From the NCBI RefSeq assembly GCF_902729445.1, contig NZ_CACVCE010000034.1:1-64000 (forward strand): a stretch of 64,000 bases of DNA, given 5' to 3'. Position 1 is the first letter of the stretch, and each line of letters begins with the position of its first letter. The notes beneath the pieces were generated by a model. It saw only the letters and a list, made by a program, of their open reading frames with translations, had not been told where the DNA came from and did no database searches. A program made the translations under genes and the position numbers. This stretch comes from Magnetospirillum sp902729445. Lineage in GTDB: Bacteria > Pseudomonadota > Alphaproteobacteria > Rhodospirillales > Magnetospirillaceae. Positions 1-9,021 of the stretch are shown one piece after another.

Positions 1-9
1 AGTGTCCCG

Positions 10-39
10 CCCCAGAAATTCGCATGCGAGTTTCTGGGG
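10..39. repeat. 30-bp near-perfect palindrome
   Basis: The arms CCCCAGAAA and TTTCTGGGG flank the core TCGCATGCGA. Only the pair 19/30 is mismatched (T against G, which would wobble in RNA). There is no loop and no following T-run, so it looks more like a protein-binding dyad than a terminator. It lies about 70 bp past the stop of the minus-strand gene at 109-597. Confidence 0.6.
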
Positions 40-108
40 TAAGCAGGCCACCGCACCAGAGAGTATTATCCGGTCCGACCGCGTCGGATCGGAAAGCCCG
101 CGCATCCC

Positions 109-597
109 CTATGCCCGGCGGCGGCGCCATTCCGGCCGGACCGAGCTGGTGCCGGGCCGGGCCTTTTCCAAGGGCGGGCGAACGTAAACCGAAATCACGT
201 CCAGATACGGCTTGGCCGGGATCAGGCTGGCCGCCACCTGGGCGATCAGGCTGACCGCCGTGACCGGACGGGCGATCGACACGTCGGCACCCAACAGAAT
301 CCGCCCCTGCGCCGTGCGCAAACACGGACCCAGCGCGTCGTTGGCGGCGCGGATGATCTGCGCCAACCCGGCCCTGGCCTCGGGCGATTCCGCCGAATAG
401 GGCAAAGGCCCGACATCGCCGACCAGCCGCAGACGGCCGACCTGCTCGCCTTCGTCGTAGCGGGCGGCGAAACTGATATTGGCGTACAGGAAGGTGAACT
501 GGATGACCCCACCAGGATTGATGGGCAGGGATTCGAGGGCCTCGACATCCAGCGGCAGACACATTCCGCCGATCACGACATGCTTGATTTCCGACAT
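109..597 (-). CDS. hypothetical protein, 162 aa
   Basis: I do not recognise a family. The product is a soluble protein of about 162 residues with no signal peptide or membrane segment. It has a mixed alpha/beta pattern, and its C-terminal tail is Arg/Pro-rich and looks disordered. The ATG at 597 was chosen because the residues after it (MSEIKHVVIGG) look like a structured start. A GTG 39 bases upstream (636) would add a short, polar, unstructured stretch. It is transcribed divergently from psd, and a 12-bp-stem hairpin lies between the two genes. Codon use and GC match the neighbours. Confidence 0.6.
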   Translation of the reverse strand: MSEIKHVVIGGMCLPLDVEALESLPINPGGVIQFTFLYANISFAARYDEGEQVGRLRLVGDVGPLPYSAESPEARAGLAQIIRAANDALGPCLRTAQGRILLGADVSIARPVTAVSLIAQVAASLIPAKPYLDVISVYVRPPLEKARPGTSSVRPEWRRRRA

Positions 598-684
598 GGG
601 CGTCACGGCTGTTTCACGAGACCATGACAGTAACACGACGACCGGTCGGAAAAAAACCGCGAACTCGGGCGCGATCCGAGTTAA

Positions 685-716
685 GGTGCGCGCGCCAGCC
701 TGCCGGCGCGCGCACC
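685..716 (+). promoter_or_regulatory. perfect 12-bp hairpin upstream of psd
   Basis: The left arm 685-696 (GGTGCGCGCGCC) is exactly complementary to 705-716 (GGCGCGCGCACC), with an 8-nt loop. The stem ends directly against an ATG at 717, so in RNA it would bury any ribosome site for that codon. This is one reason for preferring the psd start at 768. There is no T-run. It could be a leader structure or a DNA-level dyad. Confidence 0.55.
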
Positions 717-767
717 ATGAAATACGTGACAGGGACGAGGTTCTTCGTGCAGCCCAAGACCTTATCG

Positions 768-1454
768 ATGGCCAGCTACATCCTGGTTCGGATCCACAAG
801 GAGGGTTGGCCCTTCGTCGCCCTGTTCGCCCTGGCCGCGGTGCTGCTGGGCCTGCTGTGGGGACCGCTGGGCTGGCTGGGCGGTGCCGCCACCTTGTGGT
901 GCGCCTATTTCTTCCGTGATCCCGACCGCGTCACCCCCACCCGCCCCGGCCTGGTGATCAGCCCCGCCGACGGCGTGGTCTGCGCCGTCGATCAGGTGCC
1001 GGCCCCGCCGGAACTGGAGATGGGCGACGAGCCGCGCACCCGCGTCTGCGTGTTCATGAGCGTGTTCGACGTTCACATCAACCGCTCGCCCGTCCCCGGC
1101 CGCGTCGTCAAGCTGGCCTATCACGCCGGCAGGTTCGTCAACGCGGCGCTGGACAAGGCGGCGCTGGAAAACGAGCGCATGGCGCTGCGCGTCGACATGG
1201 AAGATGGCCGCCCGGTCGCCTTCGTGCAGATCGCCGGCCTGGTGGCCCGGCGCATCAAGTGCGATGTCTCGGAAGGCTTCACCTTGAAGGCCGGCGAGCG
1301 TTTCGGACTGATCCGCTTCGGCTCGCGCGTCGATGTCTATCTGCCGCCGGGCGCCCATTCCCTGGTGGCCCCGGGCCAACGCTGCATCGCCGGCGAGACC
1401 GTGCTGGCCGACCTCGACTCGGTCGAGCCTGTCCGGGCCGGCGAGGTCCGCTGA
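768..1454 (+). CDS. psd: phosphatidylserine decarboxylase proenzyme
   Basis: Decarboxylates phosphatidylserine to phosphatidylethanolamine at the inner membrane. It is the short alphaproteobacterial form, about 228 residues from the ATG at 768. A hydrophobic segment lies near residues 18-45 (ALFALAAVLLGLLWGPLGWL), followed by FFRDPDR, SPADG, and a VFMSVFDVHINRSP block typical of the family. The C-terminal FGSRVDVYLP carries the Gly-Ser autocleavage site that makes the pyruvoyl cofactor and the beta and alpha chains. An in-frame ATG at 717 would add 17 residues but abuts a 12-bp hairpin; neither start has a clear Shine-Dalgarno. The stop overlaps the pssA start (TGATG), so synthesis and use of phosphatidylserine are coupled. 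Confidence 0.93.
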   Translation: MASYILVRIHKEGWPFVALFALAAVLLGLLWGPLGWLGGAATLWCAYFFRDPDRVTPTRPGLVISPADGVVCAVDQVPAPPELEMGDEPRTRVCVFMSVFDVHINRSPVPGRVVKLAYHAGRFVNAALDKAALENERMALRVDMEDGRPVAFVQIAGLVARRIKCDVSEGFTLKAGERFGLIRFGSRVDVYLPPGAHSLVAPGQRCIAGETVLADLDSVEPVRAGEVR

Positions 1455-2299
1455 TGTTCGCCGCGCGCCAGCCCGGCCGCCGCAAGCGCGCCCACCGGCT
1501 GCGCCCGCCGCGGATTCCCGGCCTGTCCATCAATCGGCTGATTCCCAATATCCTGACCCTGTTGGCCCTGTGCGCCGGCCTGACCTCGATCCGTTTCGGC
1601 CTGAACGAGCAATGGCCGCAGGCGGTGACCTCGATCCTTTTGGCCGGCATCCTCGACGGGCTGGACGGCCGCGTCGCCCGCCTGCTGCAGGGAACCTCGA
1701 AATTCGGCGCCGAGCTGGATTCCTTGTCGGACTTCGTCAGCTTCGGGGTCGCCCCGGCGATCTTGCTGTATCTGTGGACCATGCAGACCGCCGGCGGCCT
1801 GGGCTGGGCCATCGTGTTGCTGTACATCGTCTGCTGCGGCCTGCGCCTGGCCCGCTTCAACACCATGATCGGCCAGGCCGACCTGCCGCCCTATGCCTAT
1901 AACTTCTTCACCGGCATCCCGGCACCGGCCGCCGCCGGGCTGGTGATGGTGCCGATGGTCGCCAGCTTCGAGTTCGGGCCGGCCCTGTTCGCCCGCCCGT
2001 CGGTGGCCACCGTGTTCCTGGCCGGCGTCTCGTTCTTGATGGTCAGCACCATCCCGACCTTCTCGTTCAAGAAGGTCCGCGTTCCCAATGCCTGGGTCCT
2101 GCCGATGCTGATCGTGGTCGGCGCGCTGGCGGCCTTCCTGGTCACCGAGCCGTGGCTGACCCTGACGGTGATCGGTATGGGCTATCTCGGCCTGATTCCG
2201 CTGAGCATCCGCGCCTTCCATCGCCTGAAGCGCGAGGCCGAAAAGGTGGCCGAAGCCGCCGCCGAGCCGCCCGAGGACCAACCGTCGCCGAATCCGTGA
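1454..2299 (+). CDS. pssA: CDP-diacylglycerol--serine O-phosphatidyltransferase
   Basis: Makes phosphatidylserine from CDP-diacylglycerol and serine; the psd product then decarboxylates it. It has 281 residues with several membrane segments (for example ILTLLALCAGLTSI and the later AWVLPMLIVVGALAAFLV). The CDP-alcohol phosphotransferase signature DG-x2-AR-x8-G-x3-D-x3-D is complete (DGRVAR, then G, D and D in GAELDSLSDF). The charged C-terminal tail after the last helix looks disordered. Its ATG shares one base with the psd stop, indicating translational coupling. This is the integral-membrane type II enzyme, not the phospholipase-D-like E. coli type. Confidence 0.95.
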   Translation: MFAARQPGRRKRAHRLRPPRIPGLSINRLIPNILTLLALCAGLTSIRFGLNEQWPQAVTSILLAGILDGLDGRVARLLQGTSKFGAELDSLSDFVSFGVAPAILLYLWTMQTAGGLGWAIVLLYIVCCGLRLARFNTMIGQADLPPYAYNFFTGIPAPAAAGLVMVPMVASFEFGPALFARPSVATVFLAGVSFLMVSTIPTFSFKKVRVPNAWVLPMLIVVGALAAFLVTEPWLTLTVIGMGYLGLIPLSIRAFHRLKREAEKVAEAAAEPPEDQPSPNP

Positions 2300-2371
2300 C
2301 CGGCGGCCCGCCACAGCGTTGCGAAAATGCCACGGTGAACCGTGAAACAGTCTGCTGGTTCGTTTGCCCGC

Positions 2372-2400
2372 TTGCCTGCGCCCCCGACCTCGGGTAGAAC
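2372..2400 (+). promoter_or_regulatory. predicted sigma-70 promoter for the OmpA-like gene
   Basis: TTGCCT (2372-2377), a 17-bp spacer, then TAGAAC (2395-2400). Each hexamer matches the consensus at four of six positions. It would give a leader of roughly 45 nt. A strong AAGGAAGG ribosome site follows at 2436-2443. Confidence 0.4.
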
Positions 2401-2452
2401 GCCTGCAATAGTTTCGAATCAGCCCCGTTCTTTTTAAGGAAGGCTATAGTCC

Positions 2453-3415
2453 ATGCGCACCATGAAGTCGCTTCTCGTCGCCGGCGTGCTGGCCGCTCTG
2501 CCGGTCGCCGCCAACGCCCAATGGTATGTCGGCGCCGACGCCGGCACCAATTACATGCAGGACCCGGGTTCGTCGACCGGCGCCGATTCCGATTGGGGTT
2601 GGGTTGGTCTGGCTCAGGTCGGCTACAATTTCGGCGGCCCGAAGGTTGAATTCGAAGGCGGCTACCGCGCCAACGACTCGATCGACTCGTGGAGCACCAT
2701 GATCAATGGCATCTATGAGTTCATGCCGAACAGCAAGTGGCACCCCTTCCTGGGCGCCGGTATCGGCTGGGCCTGGCTGGACGGTGACTTCACCGGCACC
2801 AACGCCCGCAATTCCGACAATTCCTTCGCCTACCAGGGCATCGCCGGCGTCGCCTACGACGTCGACGCCAACTGGGCTCTGAAGGCGCAGTATCGCTACT
2901 TCGCTTCGCTGGACGCCGATGTCGGCACCGCCAATGCCGGCGAATCCGACTACGACAACCACTCGATCCTGGTCGGCTTCACCTACAAGTTCGCCAAGCC
3001 CGCCCCGATGGTCGCTCCGGCCCCGGCTCCGGCCCCGGTCGCTGCCCCGGCTCCGGCCCCGGTCGCCAAGCCGGCCCCGGCTCCGCTGAAGAACTTCATC
3101 GTGTTCTTCGACTTCAACAAGGCCGACATCACCCCCGAAGCTTCGAAGGTGATCACCCAGGCCGCCGCCGCCGCCAAGGCCGGCAACGCCACCAAGGTCG
3201 ATCTGACCGGTCACGCCGACCGCTCGGGCTCGGACAAGTACAACCAGGCCCTGTCCCTGAAGCGCGGCAACGCCGTCAAGGACGCCCTGGTCAAGCAGGG
3301 TATCCCGGCCAACCAGATCTCGGTCGTCGCCAAGGGCGAGAGCGCTCCGCTGGTCAGCACCGCCGATGGCGTGCGCGAGCCGCAGAACCGCCGCGTCGAG
3401 ATCGTCCTGCCCTAA
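2453..3415 (+). CDS. OmpA-family outer membrane protein
   Basis: A 320-residue outer-membrane protein. It has a signal peptide (cleavage after VAANA), an eight-stranded opacity-type beta-barrel at about 22-180 (WYVGADAG, YRYFASLD, HSILVGFTYKF), and a flexible Ala-Pro linker at about 182-212. A C-terminal OmpA-like domain (FFDFNKADIT, then GHADRSGSDKYN and LSLKRG) binds peptidoglycan diaminopimelate and tethers the barrel to the wall. The start at 2453 sits 9 nt after AAGGAAGG; the ATG at 2462 is too far from it. Pro-Ala codons are strongly biased (GCTCCGGCCCCG), as in a highly expressed gene. A predicted promoter and a strong terminator make it monocistronic. Confidence 0.93.
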   Translation: MRTMKSLLVAGVLAALPVAANAQWYVGADAGTNYMQDPGSSTGADSDWGWVGLAQVGYNFGGPKVEFEGGYRANDSIDSWSTMINGIYEFMPNSKWHPFLGAGIGWAWLDGDFTGTNARNSDNSFAYQGIAGVAYDVDANWALKAQYRYFASLDADVGTANAGESDYDNHSILVGFTYKFAKPAPMVAPAPAPAPVAAPAPAPVAKPAPAPLKNFIVFFDFNKADITPEASKVITQAAAAAKAGNATKVDLTGHADRSGSDKYNQALSLKRGNAVKDALVKQGIPANQISVVAKGESAPLVSTADGVREPQNRRVEIVLP

Positions 3416-3444
3416 TCGGCAGAACAACGGTTCGCATGAAATTA

Positions 3445-3472
3445 CCCCCGGCTTCGGCCGGGGGTTTTTTTT
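3445..3472 (+). terminator. strong intrinsic terminator after the OmpA-like gene
   Basis: A perfect 8-bp stem (CCCCCGGC/GCCGGGGG) is closed by a TTCG tetraloop and followed directly by eight T residues. It starts 29 nt after the stop codon. It is the clearest rho-independent terminator I saw in the window. Confidence 0.95.
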
Positions 3473-3501
3473 CTGTCTGAACGATGGGGAACGATGGCCG
3501 C

Positions 3502-4058
3502 ATGGGACCCATTCCCGCCTTTATCGTGGCGGCCCTGGCCGAGATCGCTGGCTGCTTCGCCTTCTGGGCCTGGCTGCGGCTGGGAAAGCCAATCTGATGG
3601 GTGGTCGGCCCTGTTCGCCTGGGTTCTGACCCGGGTCGATGCCGATTTCGCCGGGCGCGCCTTTGCCGCCTATGGCAGCATCTATATCCCGTCCGTGTAA
3701 AAGTCCTTCGCTTCGCTCAGTGTACTTTTACACGTTGATTCAAAAGGAGAAAAATAGGCTTGGGGCGGCCCTGCGCCTATTTTTCGCGTTTGACCGCCGC
3801 CATGAGGCGAGCCGTGCTCGCCTCATGGCGGGAATACAAACCAATCCCGCGCGGAAAGCTTGCTTGAGCACGGGATTGCCCAACAAAATCGGGGAAAAGT
3901 ACACCGGGGCGAAGCCGCGGGACTTTTTCACGGGGGACTATATCGTGGCGTCGCTGGCGTGGATGTGGGGGATCGAAGGGGCGCGCCCGGATCGCTGGGA
4001 CGCCCTTGGCGCGGCGATCTCCATGGTCATCGTCTGGGGGCAGCGCGGCGGGGCGTAG
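3502..4058 (+). pseudogene. ynfA: disrupted YnfA/UPF0060 small membrane protein
   Basis: Three pieces of one UPF0060 (YnfA-like, SMR-fold) protein are present in different frames. Piece 1 (3502-3594) gives MGPIPAFIVAALAEIAGCF and WAWLRLGKPI, then a TGA. Piece 2 (about 3605-3688) gives SALFAWVLTRVDADFAGR and AAYGSIYI. Piece 3 (3945-4058) gives VASLAWMWGIEGARPDRW and GAAISMVIVWG. About ten family residues are missing between pieces 1 and 2, with a frame change. Pieces 2 and 3 are separated by a 249-bp insertion flanked by the 7-bp duplication CTATATC; removing the insert and one copy restores the frame exactly. The gene is dead, with at least two independent lesions. The intact protein would be a four-helix inner-membrane protein of about 108 residues. 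Confidence 0.85.
3689..3937 (+). mobile_element. 249-bp MITE-like element of tandem hairpins inserted in ynfA
   Basis: It is bounded by the direct repeat CTATATC at 3682-3688 and 3938-3944. The ends are inverted and related: the left end reads CCGTGTAAAAGTCC (3693-3706) and the right end, on the other strand, CCGTGAAAAAGTCC. Inside are successive inverted repeats: 3695-3734 (CGTGTAAAAGT/ACTTTTACACG), 3749-3759/3775-3785 (11 bp), 3797-3812/3816-3831 (perfect 16 bp, 3-nt loop), 3842-3849/3871-3878 (8 bp), and 3894-3929, a diverged inverted copy of the first. It has no coding capacity of its own, so any movement would need a transposase supplied elsewhere. Confidence 0.8.
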
Positions 4059-4075
4059 CGCAGCGAGGCCCGCCG

Positions 4076-4654
4076 TCAGCTCTTGCCGTCGGTCTTCTTC
4101 TTCTCGACCTTCTTGTCGGGACCGGCCGCCTTGGCCTTCTGCGGCGCCACCTCGGCCTTGGCCTGCTGCACCGGCTTGGCCTTTTCCGGAGCCGAGCACG
4201 ACATCGCCGCCACCGGCTTGGCCACCGTATCGGCGGCCCAGGTGCCCAGTTCCGCCGGCTTCATCGACAAGGCCTTGTCGAACATCTCGCCGATCTCGCC
4301 GCAATAATCCTCGACATGGACGGCCCGCATCGAGGCGTCGTTGGACAGCCCGGTCATGTAGCGGTCCAGCCCCCGCTCGCCCGTGCCCTGGCGATTGAAC
4401 ATCGCCCGCAATTCCTTGGCATTGGAACTGATGTTGGCGTTGAAGCGGTTGACGAAGGTCGAGTACTTGTCGCGCATCCCCATTTGCGGGTCCTGACACT
4501 TCAGGGCGCCGACCATCAGCTCGACCTGCACCTGGCGCAGTTGCATCGCGCGGATTTCCTGCGCCGAATAGCATTGCGGCTTGGCCAGGGCCGGAGCGAC
4601 AAAGACAGCGGACATCGCAACCGCGAGCGCGGCGCTGGTGGTGATACGGCGCAA
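4076..4654 (-). CDS. secreted protein of unknown function, 192 aa
   Basis: A 192-residue exported protein with a signal peptide (VFVAPALA, about residue 24). The mature part is mostly helical with four Cys (CYSAQE, ALKCQD, EDYCGE, AMSCSA), which suggests two disulfides in the periplasm. The C-terminal 45 residues are Lys/Ala-rich (VEKKKTDGKS) and probably disordered. I do not recognise a named family. It lies downstream of, and on the same strand as, the glycosyltransferase, separated by 47 nt, so it may share its transcript. It ends just past the ynfA pseudogene, converging with it. Confidence 0.75.
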   Translation of the reverse strand: MRRITTSAALAVAMSAVFVAPALAKPQCYSAQEIRAMQLRQVQVELMVGALKCQDPQMGMRDKYSTFVNRFNANISSNAKELRAMFNRQGTGERGLDRYMTGLSNDASMRAVHVEDYCGEIGEMFDKALSMKPAELGTWAADTVAKPVAAMSCSAPEKAKPVQQAKAEVAPQKAKAAGPDKKVEKKKTDGKS

Positions 4655-4701
4655 AGGCTGCCCCCCTTGTGGTGCTGGTTTTCAAGCCCGCGCAGTGTCG
4701 C

Positions 4702-5727
4702 TTATTCCGCAGCCGGGTTGCAAGACAATGGCGCAATTACGCACAGCCTGGCGAGAAATTCGCTCGCCACCCGGTCCCACGAGAAGGTCTGCGCATAGGC
4801 CCGGCAGCGTTCCGGCGATATGGTCAGGGCGTCCAGCGCCGCCGCTTTCAGGTCTTCGTTCATCACGCCCACCGGGGCGTTGCCCAGCACATCCTGCGGC
4901 CCCGGCACCGGGAAGGCGGCGACCGGCACGCCCGAGGCCAGGGCTTCCAGCATCACCAGGCCGAAGGTGTCGGTCCGCGACGGAAAGACGAAGCAATCGG
5001 CGGCGGCGAAATAACGCGACAATTCCTGGTCGCCATTGGCGATGCGCCAGTCGATGTCGGGGAAACGGCGCATCAGGCCGGCCCGCGCCGGCCCGTCGCC
5101 CACCACCATCTTGGTGCCGGGCAGGTCCAGACCCAGGAAGGCCGGCAGGTTCTTTTCCACCGCCACCCGGCCGACATAAAGAAACAGCGGGCGGGGCACG
5201 GTGACGAAGTCCTTGGGCTGCGGCCGGAAGCGACCGGCATCGACCCCATGCGCCCACGGCACCGCGTTGGTGAATCCCCATTCGCCCAGTTCGCGCAGCA
5301 CCGAATCCGACGGGCACAGCACCGCCCGCGACGGGGCGTGGAAGCGCCGGATCAGCGCATAGGGCCAGGACAGCGGCGCCCCGGTCCGCGCGCGGACATA
5401 ATGGGGGAACTTGGTGTGGTAGGCCGTGGTGAAAGGATAATCCCGATCCAGGCACCAGCGCCGGGCCGCCCAGCCCAGCGGCCCTTCGGTGGCGATGTGG
5501 ATGGCGTCGGGGGCGATATCGTGCAGCAATCGCCCAAGCTTGCGCGCCGGAAACAGCGCCAAGGGGATTTCCGGGTAGCTGGGACAGGGGACCTGGACGA
5601 ACAGGCCGGGATGGATGATGTCGATCCGGTGCCCGTGGCTGGCAAGGGTCGCTGCCAGACTTTCCAGCACGCGCACCACCCCGTTGCGCTGCGGCGCCCA
5701 AGCGTCGGAAACGATACAGATCCGCAT
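4702..5727 (-). CDS. GT4-family glycosyltransferase
   Basis: A 341-residue GT-B fold enzyme of glycosyltransferase family 4. The N-terminal acceptor domain begins MRICIVSDAWAPQRNGVVRV, typical of the SQD2/MgtA mannosyltransferase-like group (the NGV loop). A second Rossmann domain begins near FLYVGRVAVEKN, and the donor-binding E-x7-E motif is in SRTDTFGLVMLEALASG. It lacks a signal peptide and probably acts at the cytoplasmic face on a lipid or glycan acceptor. The substrate cannot be read from the sequence; a glycolipid is plausible given the similarity group. It is divergent from argD, with a 200-bp shared upstream region. Confidence 0.88.
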   Translation of the reverse strand: MRICIVSDAWAPQRNGVVRVLESLAATLASHGHRIDIIHPGLFVQVPCPSYPEIPLALFPARKLGRLLHDIAPDAIHIATEGPLGWAARRWCLDRDYPFTTAYHTKFPHYVRARTGAPLSWPYALIRRFHAPSRAVLCPSDSVLRELGEWGFTNAVPWAHGVDAGRFRPQPKDFVTVPRPLFLYVGRVAVEKNLPAFLGLDLPGTKMVVGDGPARAGLMRRFPDIDWRIANGDQELSRYFAAADCFVFPSRTDTFGLVMLEALASGVPVAAFPVPGPQDVLGNAPVGVMNEDLKAAALDALTISPERCRAYAQTFSWDRVASEFLARLCVIAPLSCNPAAE

Positions 5728-5820
5728 GACCCCTGCCTGGATGGTTGAACCAAGACATGGCTAGGCCCAGCGGGCGGCAATCGCCAGTGACGTTTAGATG
5801 ACGATCGTTTGCCCAAACTG

Positions 5821-5849
5821 TTGACAGACCGGGGTGTTAAGAGGATATT
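5821..5849 (+). promoter_or_regulatory. predicted sigma-70 promoter of argD-argF-hslO
   Basis: A perfect -35 TTGACA (5821-5826), a 17-bp spacer and GATATT (5844-5849, four of six consensus). The predicted transcript would start near 5856, giving a leader of about 75 nt. It is the best promoter match I noticed in the window. Confidence 0.6.
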
Positions 5850-5930
5850 CGCGCCTTTCCTTTTCAACGCGCCGGCCCAGATCGTCAGTTGAGACGAAGG
5901 CTTCCGGCTTTGCTGTTGGGGAGAGGGACC

Positions 5931-7099
<1,169 letters not shown>

Positions 7100-7103
<4 letters not shown>

Positions 7104-8035
7104 CCGTGACCCCTGGCCGGCCGCGCGCCGGACAGACCCGGCATTTCCTGGATCTGGACCGCTTCGACACCGAGACCCTGCGCCGCATCCTTGATCTGGG
7201 TGCCGCCTACAAGCGGGGCGAGAAGACCTTCGGCAAGGACAAGCCGCTGGCCGGTCGCCTGCTGGCGATGATCTTCGAGAAGCCGTCGACCCGCACCCGC
7301 GTCTCGTTCGAGGCCGGCATGAAGCAGCTGGGCGGCGACGTCATCGTGCTGGCCCGGGGCGATTCGCAATTGGGCCGGGGCGAGACCGTCGCCGACACCG
7401 CCCGCGTGCTGTCGCGCTATGTCGATGCCATCATGATCCGCACCGACGACGCCCAGAAGCTGCACGATCTGGCCCAGTACGCCACCGTGCCGGTGATCAA
7501 CGGCCTGACCGACGACACCCATCCCTGCCAGGTGATGGCCGACATCATGACCTTCGAGGAGCATCGCGGCTCGCTGGACGGCAAGGTGGTGGCGTGGGTC
7601 GGCGACGGCAACAACGTCGCCGCCAGCTGGATTCAGGCCTCGGCCCATTTCGGCTTCGAGATCCGCCTGGCCTGCCCGCCGGAACTGACCCCCAATGCCG
7701 ACGTCGTCGCCTGGGCCCGGGCCAACGGCGGCAACGTCGTGCTGGGCGCCGACCCCAAGGCCGCCGCCCAGGGCGCCCATCTGGTGCTGACCGACACCTG
7801 GGTCAGCATGGGCTGCACCGACGGCAACCGTCACCAATTGCTGGCGCCTTACCAGGTCAACGAGGCGCTGATGGCCCAGGCCGCCCCCGACGCCCTGTTC
7901 ATGCATTGCCTGCCGGCCCATCGCGGCGAGGAAGTCACCGATCCGGTGATGGACGGCCCGCAATCGGTGGTGTGGGACGAGGCCGAGAACCGGCTGCACG
8001 TCCAGAAGGGCATCATGTCCTGGTGCCTTCTGTGA
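7100..8035 (+). CDS. argF: ornithine carbamoyltransferase
   Basis: Transfers the carbamoyl group from carbamoyl phosphate to ornithine, giving citrulline in the cytoplasm. It has 311 residues, the usual length. The carbamoyl-phosphate loop KPSTRTRVSFE, the IMIRTDD segment, DDTHPCQVMAD, the GDGNNVAASW block and the ornithine-binding HCLPAHRGEEV are all present. The ATG overlaps the argD stop by four bases (ATGA), and its stop overlaps the hslO start (GTGA), so the three genes are translationally coupled. Confidence 0.97.
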
Positions 8036-8949
8036 CCGATCTGATCCTGCCGTTCGCGGTAGGGGCGGGCGCGGTTCGCGGCCGCCTGGTCAGGCTGGGC
8101 ACAGCCGTCGACAAGGCCCTGGAGGGCCACCATTATCCCGACCCGGTCGCCGCCTTGCTGGCCGAGACCCTGGCCCTGGCCGCCATCCTGGCCGGTTCGC
8201 TGAAATATGACGGGCTGTTCACCCTGCAGGCCCAGGGCGACGGCCCGGTGTCGCTGGTGGTAGCCGACGTCACCAGCACCGGCGATCTGCGCGGCTATGC
8301 CCGCTTCGATCCCGAGCGGCTGGACAGCGCCGCTGACGCCAGCATCGGCGCTCTGCTGGGCAAGGGGTATCTCGCCTTCACCGTCGATCAGGGCCTGAAG
8401 ATCGAGCGCTATCAGGGCATCGTCGAACTGTCGGGCGCCAGCCTGGCCGAGTGCGCCAAGGAATATTTCACCCAGTCCGAGCAGTTGGACACCGAGGTCC
8501 GGGTCGAGACCCGGCCCGGCACCGACGGACGGGGGTGGCTGGCGGCGGTTCTGATGATCCAGCGCATGCCCGGGGACCAGCCCGGCGCGCCGATCCTGAC
8601 CGCCGAGGATTCGCGTGAGGCGTGGCGTACCGCCACGATCTTGATGAAAAGCCTGACCCGCGCAGAACTGCTGGACGAGGCGCTGCCCCCGGCCCAACTG
8701 GTCCATCGCCTGTTCCATGCCGAGGGCCTGCAGGTGTGGGAGCCCAAGGAATTGCACGCCCGCTGCCGCTGCTCGGAAGCGGCGGTGGCGCGCATGCTGC
8801 GCTCGATCCCCCGGGCCGAAATCGAATCCCTGAAGGACGAGTCCGGCAAGGTGGTGATCACCTGCGAATTCTGCCGCACCGACTATGCCTTCGGCGATGG
8901 CGAGCTGGAACAGGCCTACATGCCGCCGACCAAAGGCAAGACGCCTTAA
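8032..8949 (+). CDS. hslO: redox-regulated chaperone Hsp33
   Basis: A holdase activated by oxidants such as hypochlorite, protecting unfolding proteins in the cytoplasm. It has 305 residues from the GTG at 8032, which overlaps the argF stop. The C-terminal zinc switch is intact: Cys245-x-Cys247 (CRC) and Cys278-x2-Cys281 (CEFC). The N-terminal substrate-binding core has the expected ALLAETLALAAILAGSLKYD and GLFTLQAQGDGPV segments. Placement after argF is common in alphaproteobacteria. No terminator is obvious before the lipoprotein gene 72 nt downstream. Confidence 0.96.
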   Translation: MTDLILPFAVGAGAVRGRLVRLGTAVDKALEGHHYPDPVAALLAETLALAAILAGSLKYDGLFTLQAQGDGPVSLVVADVTSTGDLRGYARFDPERLDSAADASIGALLGKGYLAFTVDQGLKIERYQGIVELSGASLAECAKEYFTQSEQLDTEVRVETRPGTDGRGWLAAVLMIQRMPGDQPGAPILTAEDSREAWRTATILMKSLTRAELLDEALPPAQLVHRLFHAEGLQVWEPKELHARCRCSEAAVARMLRSIPRAEIESLKDESGKVVITCEFCRTDYAFGDGELEQAYMPPTKGKTP

Positions 8950-9021
8950 AATCATCATCGCCAAGCCGGCCAAGCTTTGCCAGAATGGCGCATTCACCAC
9001 ACTAGCCGGGAATGTTCCAGC

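Noticed and set aside
3777..4736. Open minus-strand frame running through the MITE-like element
   Set aside because: It crosses the insertion boundaries and overlaps the secreted-protein gene in another frame. It has no ribosome site and its apparent continuity comes from palindromes. It is not a gene of the element.
5821..5930. argD leader as an attenuator or ArgR-type site
   Set aside because: I see no Arg-rich leader peptide, no competing hairpins and no ARG-box-like dyad in the 75-nt leader; only a good promoter.
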